Below, piece by piece: positions 60,311 to 64,000 of a DNA stretch of 64,000 nucleotides. The DNA lies in assembly GCA_021775315.1 (NCBI GenBank), contig JAJFIC010000012.1, positions 1 to 64,000 on the forward strand, written 5' to 3'. The position numbers and the translations under genes are program-made. Below the pieces are notes generated by a model that was given only the letters and a program-made list of their open reading frames with translations, searched no databases and was not told the DNA's origin. The stretch's first letter is position 1, and every line of letters starts with the position of its first letter. The DNA comes from Paracoccaceae bacterium (lineage in GTDB: Bacteria; Pseudomonadota; Alphaproteobacteria; Rhodobacterales; Rhodobacteraceae).

Positions 60311-61812
60311 TAGTCCGGCAGCGGCGTCGGCTCTGGGTAAAGATCACATAACGGCACCGAAAGCGCGCCTTGTTGGACGATCCTGCAATGGGTGCGGTTC
60401 AACGCACGTGGATGGGCCGCGCCGCAGGAATGGGAAATCAGGTTGGTGCCATAGCGGATTTTGCCGACAAAGTTTTTCACCCGCACCGATTTGACCTCGG
60501 GCACCAGCCCGTGTTGCAGATGTTCGTCATGGGTGGTGATCCCGGTCGGGCAGATGTTGCGATTGCATTTGAGCGCCTGAATACAGCCAAGCGCGAACAT
60601 AAATCCGCGCGCCGAGGTGACAAAATCAGCCCCCATCGAATAGGCCCAGGCGACCTCGGCCGGGGTGACCAGTTTGCCCGAGGCGATCACCCGCACCCGG
60701 TCGCGCAGGCCATAACGTGTCAGCGTGTCGACCACCATGGCCAGGGCTTCGCGCAGGGGCAGGCCGACATTGTCCATCAACGGCATGGGGGCCGCACCGG
60801 TGCCACCATCACCGCCATCTACGGTGATGAAATCAGGTGCATGATCAAGGCCACGGGCATGGATTTCCCGGCACAACACCTCCAGCCAATTGGCGTTGCT
60901 GACCACGGTCTTAAAACCAACCGGCAGGCCGGAAACGTCCCGTAGGTGGCTGATGAAATCAAGCAGTTCAGCCTCGTTCGCGGCTTCCGGATGGCGGTTG
61001 GGGGAAATCGAATCCTGCCCCGCCGGGATGCCACGGATTGCAGCGATTTCCGGTGTGACCTTGGCCCCTGGCAAAATCCCACCCTTACCGGGTTTGGCGC
61101 CCTGCGACAGTTTCAGTTCGATCATTTTGACCTGATCATGGGCCGCAACCGCGCGCAGTTTGTCGTCGTTCAGGCTGCCATCATCATTGCGAACGCCGTA
61201 TTTCGCGGTGCCGATCTGAAACACGATGTCGGCCCCACCTTCAAGGTGGTAGGGCGACAGGCCGCCTTCGCCGGTATTCATCCAGCACCCGGCCATTTTC
61301 GCCCCTGATGACAGGGCCAGAACGGCAGGTTTGGAAATCGCACCAAAGCTCATCGCGGAAATATTGAAGATTGAGCTGGTCACATAAGGCGTTCTGGCCG
61401 TCGGGCCGATCAGCAGTTCCGGCGGCTCTGTGACATGTTCATCCAGCGTTGGAAACGGGTGGTTTGTGAAAATCACCGAACCGGGGGCGGTCAGCGATTT
61501 GCTGGAGCCAAAAGCAACCGTATTGTCCCGCCCTTCGCTTGATAGCGTTATCCAATGCCTTTCGGCGCGGTTGAACGGCATTTCCTCGCGATCCATAGCG
61601 AAAAAATAGTGGCGGAAAAACTCGCCCAGCATTTTGAAAAGACTGCGAAACCGCCCAAGAACCGGGTAATTGCGGCGCACTGCATCGCGGCTTTGGCGCG
61701 CATCGATGATGTAAAACACGATCAGCGTCAAGATGACGATGCCAATGATAAAGACGAAAATGACCGACAAAAGGTCAGCCAGCGAATAGAGGGTGCTGTC
61801 GATGAATTCCAT
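60289..61812 (-). CDS. Membrane-anchored FMN-binding glutamate-synthase-domain protein
   Basis: A 507-residue protein. Residues about 12-37 form a membrane helix. The rest is the FMN/glutamate-synthase barrel: NISAMSFGAISKPAVLAL, GEGGLSPYHL, and ITVDGGDGGTGAAPMPLMD. The iron-sulfur motif CIQALKCNRNICPTG has the C-x5-C-x4-C spacing of the GltB [3Fe-4S] site. It lacks the amidotransferase domain, so it cannot make glutamate from glutamine by itself. Such stand-alone proteins occur widely and their reaction is not settled. Probably faces the cytoplasm. The next gene downstream on this strand is outside its reach; upstream is the sqr gene. Confidence 0.88.
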   Translation of the reverse strand: MEFIDSTLYSLADLLSVIFVFIIGIVILTLIVFYIIDARQSRDAVRRNYPVLGRFRSLFKMLGEFFRHYFFAMDREEMPFNRAERHWITLSSEGRDNTVAFGSSKSLTAPGSVIFTNHPFPTLDEHVTEPPELLIGPTARTPYVTSSIFNISAMSFGAISKPAVLALSSGAKMAGCWMNTGEGGLSPYHLEGGADIVFQIGTAKYGVRNDDGSLNDDKLRAVAAHDQVKMIELKLSQGAKPGKGGILPGAKVTPEIAAIRGIPAGQDSISPNRHPEAANEAELLDFISHLRDVSGLPVGFKTVVSNANWLEVLCREIHARGLDHAPDFITVDGGDGGTGAAPMPLMDNVGLPLREALAMVVDTLTRYGLRDRVRVIASGKLVTPAEVAWAYSMGADFVTSARGFMFALGCIQALKCNRNICPTGITTHDEHLQHGLVPEVKSVRVKNFVGKIRYGTNLISHSCGAAHPRALNRTHCRIVQQGALSVPLCDLYPEPTPLPDYQPSAST

Positions 61813-61933
61813 GCCGGCAGTTTTTCAGACGCAGGGATAATAGCAAGGGCGCAATGGCCGCATACGGCGCTAATCTATGTCAAACTCAGTGACAATCCTG
61901 TGACAGCCAAGGCGGCAGGCCAGGAGGCGTACA

Positions 61934-61960
61934 CAAAAGACCCGGCGCGCTGGCCGGGTC
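61934..61960 (-). terminator. Terminator of the sulfide:quinone oxidoreductase gene
   Basis: Perfect 8-base stem GACCCGGC / GCCGGGTC with a 6-base loop (61939-61960), followed on the minus strand by TTTTG, 35 bases past the stop. Confidence 0.85.
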
Positions 61961-61994
61961 ACTGTTTTCAAGGGTTTCAGAAGGCTAGATTTGC

Positions 61995-63263
61995 CTATTT
62001 CAGTCGGGTGACCTTGGTCAGTCCCATGATCATCTTTTCAAAATACGGCTCGGACTGGCCTTTGCGGACCTTGCGCATAAAGTATTTCTCGAACCCGATC
62101 TTGGCCCAATGCACCCATTTCCCCTCTGACGCCCAGTTAAGGTTGCGTGGCGGGTTTTGCGGCTGCGCCAGAAACGCAACGCCTTTGTCGCCAAAATCAG
62201 CCAGACAGAACGCGTTCCATGTGCCTTCATGGCTGGGTTCCTTGCCGTTCAGCAATTCACCGATATTTGCCGCCGCTGCTGCAACCATGCTTTCGATCAT
62301 ATACCCGGTTTTGGGCACGCCAACAGCCACCGGTGTCGCCTCAAGTGGGGCAATGGCGATGCACACGCCGACCGAGAAAATGTTCTGATACTTTGGATTG
62401 CGCTGGTGCTTGTCGACCACGATAAAGCCACGCGGATTGACCAGACCTTCGATGTCACGCACCGCCGGGATGCCGCGAAACGCGGGCAACATCATGGAAT
62501 ATTTGAAATCAAGGCTGTGCTCCTGCACCACCGCACCGCCAGCCGCAATTTCGCTGACCGCCATTTTGCCGTCTTCGACCTTGTCAACGCGGGCATTGGT
62601 GATCCAGTTGATGTGACGATTACGCATTTCGCTTTCCAGCAGGCCCTTGGTGTCACCGACACCGCCAAGCCCCAGATGGCCGATATAGGGTTCTGCGGTT
62701 ACGAATGTCATCGGCACCTTGTCGCGGATTTTGCGCTTTTTCAGCTCGGTATCCATGATCATCGCGTATTCATAGGCCGGGCCGTAACACGACGCGCCCT
62801 GTACCGCGCCAACCACAATCGGCCCCGGATCTTTGCAGAATTCCTCCCACGCCGAATAGGCATCAACCGCATGGTCGATTGAACAAACCGACTGCGTAAA
62901 GCCTTCAGGCCCCAGCCCTTCGATTTCGTCAAAGGCCAGTTCGGGTCCGGTGGCAATGACCAGATAGTCGTATGATACCTCGCGCCCGCTGGCCAAAATG
63001 ACCTTGTTTTCCTCTGGCACCAGTTTGGCCGCACCATCTGCGATAAATTCGATACCCTGCTTTTTCAACACCGGTTCCAGATCAATCGTGACGTCTTTTT
63101 TGGTGCGCCATCCGACACCGGCCCAGGGGTTTGACGGCGTGAACTGAAAATACGGGTTGTTTGAGATGACAGTTATGCTGTCCTCGCGACGCATTTCCTT
63201 CTTCATGTCATAGGCCATCGGCAAGCCACCGATGCCTGCGCCCAAAATAACGATTTCAGCCAT
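61995..63263 (-). CDS. sqr: Sulfide:quinone oxidoreductase
   Basis: Membrane-associated flavoprotein that oxidises sulfide to polysulfide or sulfane sulfur and passes electrons to quinone. The 422-residue protein has the FAD motif ILGAGIGGLPMA (7-18) and the SQR C-terminal block TPVAVGVPKTG. Cys127, Cys159 and Cys353 have the same spacing as the three catalytic and flavin-linked cysteines of the well-studied Aquifex enzyme (124, 156, 347), which argues for true SQR activity. The C-terminal region has the amphipathic helices thought to dip into the membrane. GGAGGG precedes the ATG at 63263. Confidence 0.85.
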   Translation of the reverse strand: MAEIVILGAGIGGLPMAYDMKKEMRREDSITVISNNPYFQFTPSNPWAGVGWRTKKDVTIDLEPVLKKQGIEFIADGAAKLVPEENKVILASGREVSYDYLVIATGPELAFDEIEGLGPEGFTQSVCSIDHAVDAYSAWEEFCKDPGPIVVGAVQGASCYGPAYEYAMIMDTELKKRKIRDKVPMTFVTAEPYIGHLGLGGVGDTKGLLESEMRNRHINWITNARVDKVEDGKMAVSEIAAGGAVVQEHSLDFKYSMMLPAFRGIPAVRDIEGLVNPRGFIVVDKHQRNPKYQNIFSVGVCIAIAPLEATPVAVGVPKTGYMIESMVAAAAANIGELLNGKEPSHEGTWNAFCLADFGDKGVAFLAQPQNPPRNLNWASEGKWVHWAKIGFEKYFMRKVRKGQSEPYFEKMIMGLTKVTRLK

Positions 63264-63493
63264 AATACCCTCCATAAATATAGCGGTCTCAAAGAGACAA
63301 AAACTCTCCGCGGCTAGTATGCAGGGTTTTGAATATTAAGATAGTGCAAGGCTGTCGCAGGGTCAAAGCAGCCTCAAAGACGACGCACGGGCAGGGTAGT
63401 GCACTGAAAACACGGGGTTTTACAGGGTCGGCTGCGGCGCGAGTGCGACATTCTCGTTTCAACCAACCACTTTGTCTGTCGCCACATCAAGTC

Positions 63494-64000
63494 CTATATG
63501 CGGTTCGCCCCAAGCGGCAGTTGTAAAATATCACGGGCCTGTTGCCACGTTGCGACTGGACGCCCGTAAGTGGCGCAAAGCTCAGCGGCCCGCACCACCA
63601 AAGCCGCGTTTGATGGCGCAAGACGGGATTTATCCAGCCGCACGTTATCCTCTAGCCCGGTGCGGGTATGCCCCCCGGCGGCGATCGACCATTCGTTCAG
63701 CAATATTTGCCCCGCACCAATGCCCGCGCCACACCAAGTGGCATCCGGCGCCAACCGCTTGACCGTTTCGACATAAAAGTCAAAAACCGCCTTGTCGACC
63801 GGCATGGCGTTTTTCACGCCCATGACAAACTGAATATGTAACGGGCCTTTCAGGCGGCCATCGTTTTGCATTTTAACAGCTTGAAATATATGCGCCAAAT
63901 CAAAGGCTTCTATCTCAGGCTTAATGTTATACTTCAACATCTCCTCTGCCAGCCAATCGACCAGATCAGGTGGGTTTTCATATACCCGCGACGGGAAATT
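63494..64000 (-). CDS. BKACE family beta-keto acid cleavage enzyme (partial, 5' end outside window)
   Basis: C-terminal 168 residues of a beta-keto acid cleavage enzyme (DUF849, 3-keto-5-aminohexanoate cleavage family), which splits a beta-keto acid with acetyl-CoA. Visible are YNIKPEIEAFDLAHIFQ, GPLHIQFVMGV, and CGAGIGAGQILLNEWSIAAGGHTRTGLEDN, with the conserved glutamate near LNEW. The frame is open to the last base of the window. Substrate varies within the family (KCE for lysine, carnitine-derived or other keto acids). It is separated from sqr by a 230-base region without a gene. Confidence 0.92.
   Translation of the reverse strand, partial: NFPSRVYENPPDLVDWLAEEMLKYNIKPEIEAFDLAHIFQAVKMQNDGRLKGPLHIQFVMGVKNAMPVDKAVFDFYVETVKRLAPDATWCGAGIGAGQILLNEWSIAAGGHTRTGLEDNVRLDKSRLAPSNAALVVRAAELCATYGRPVATWQQARDILQLPLGANRI

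Overview
The window is chromosomal DNA of a member of the Rhodobacteraceae (Alphaproteobacteria), most likely a marine roseobacter-type organism. The sequence-based reasons are a class I (archaeal-type) lysyl-tRNA synthetase, a CarD/FdxA/S4/SUV3-like helicase block, DUF1127, DUF2330, DUF2927, DUF3726 and DUF4864 proteins, bacterial type A RNase P RNA, GC-rich coding sequence and dense gene packing on both strands. There is no tRNA or rRNA gene, CRISPR array, insertion sequence or replication origin that I can support. Species-level assignment is not possible from the sequence alone.

Layout. 1-9.7 kb: end of nadD, a PBP4-type carboxypeptidase, a DUF2330 exported protein, TerB, LysRS, a solitary parallel beta-helix protein, and a universal stress protein behind an FNR-like box. 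9.7-14 kb: uvrB with an AT-rich TIR-domain gene coupled to its 3' end by a TTGA overlap (the clearest sign of horizontal acquisition), then a nitroreductase. 14-20.3 kb: a seven-gene minus-strand unit reading TerC, a 30-residue membrane peptide not annotated by length-limited gene finders, an XpaC-like membrane protein, TelA, a DUF2927 lipoprotein, an SPFH-GYF protein and a zinc-ribbon membrane protein. This looks like an envelope-stress or toxic-anion resistance module. 20.5-31.4 kb: cold-shock protein, RluB, TadA, CobT/CobS, and the CarD-FdxA-isomerase-S4-helicase-TPR block, then SCP2 and a lipase-like hydrolase.

31.5-45.9 kb: an IMPase-family phosphatase, an XRE regulator, TypA, a quinone oxidoreductase coupled to a sulfotransferase-like gene, LysR, DUF1127, a BAX inhibitor-1 protein, MAPEG, rpmG, rnpB, a muramoyl amidase, a Glu-rich lipoprotein, GatA/GatC, a metallo-hydrolase and an AidB-like dehydrogenase. 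46-51 kb: a Lrp regulator with a Kef-type antiporter, divergent from 4-hydroxyphenylpyruvate dioxygenase, a Rieske protein and a 2-hydroxyacid dehydrogenase (tyrosine catabolism). 51-57.8 kb: a LysR-controlled catabolic operon (aldehyde dehydrogenase, unusual M19 dipeptidase, unknown 566-residue protein, DUF3726, Ldh-family oxidoreductase). 58-64 kb: an amino-acid permease, a Ca/Na-type antiporter, a membrane-anchored glutamate-synthase-like protein, a sulfide:quinone oxidoreductase with all three family cysteines, and the end of a BKACE enzyme.

The most promising leads are the uvrB-coupled TIR protein, the TerC/TelA/SPFH membrane module with its hidden 30-residue peptide, a six-copy hairpin-plus-purine-tail intergenic repeat whose hairpins differ in sequence but keep pairing, and the LysR-controlled catabolic operon, whose M19 peptidase has lost several metal ligands. 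Coordinates of starts were chosen from ribosome-binding sites and family length; functions not visible in motifs are marked as inference.
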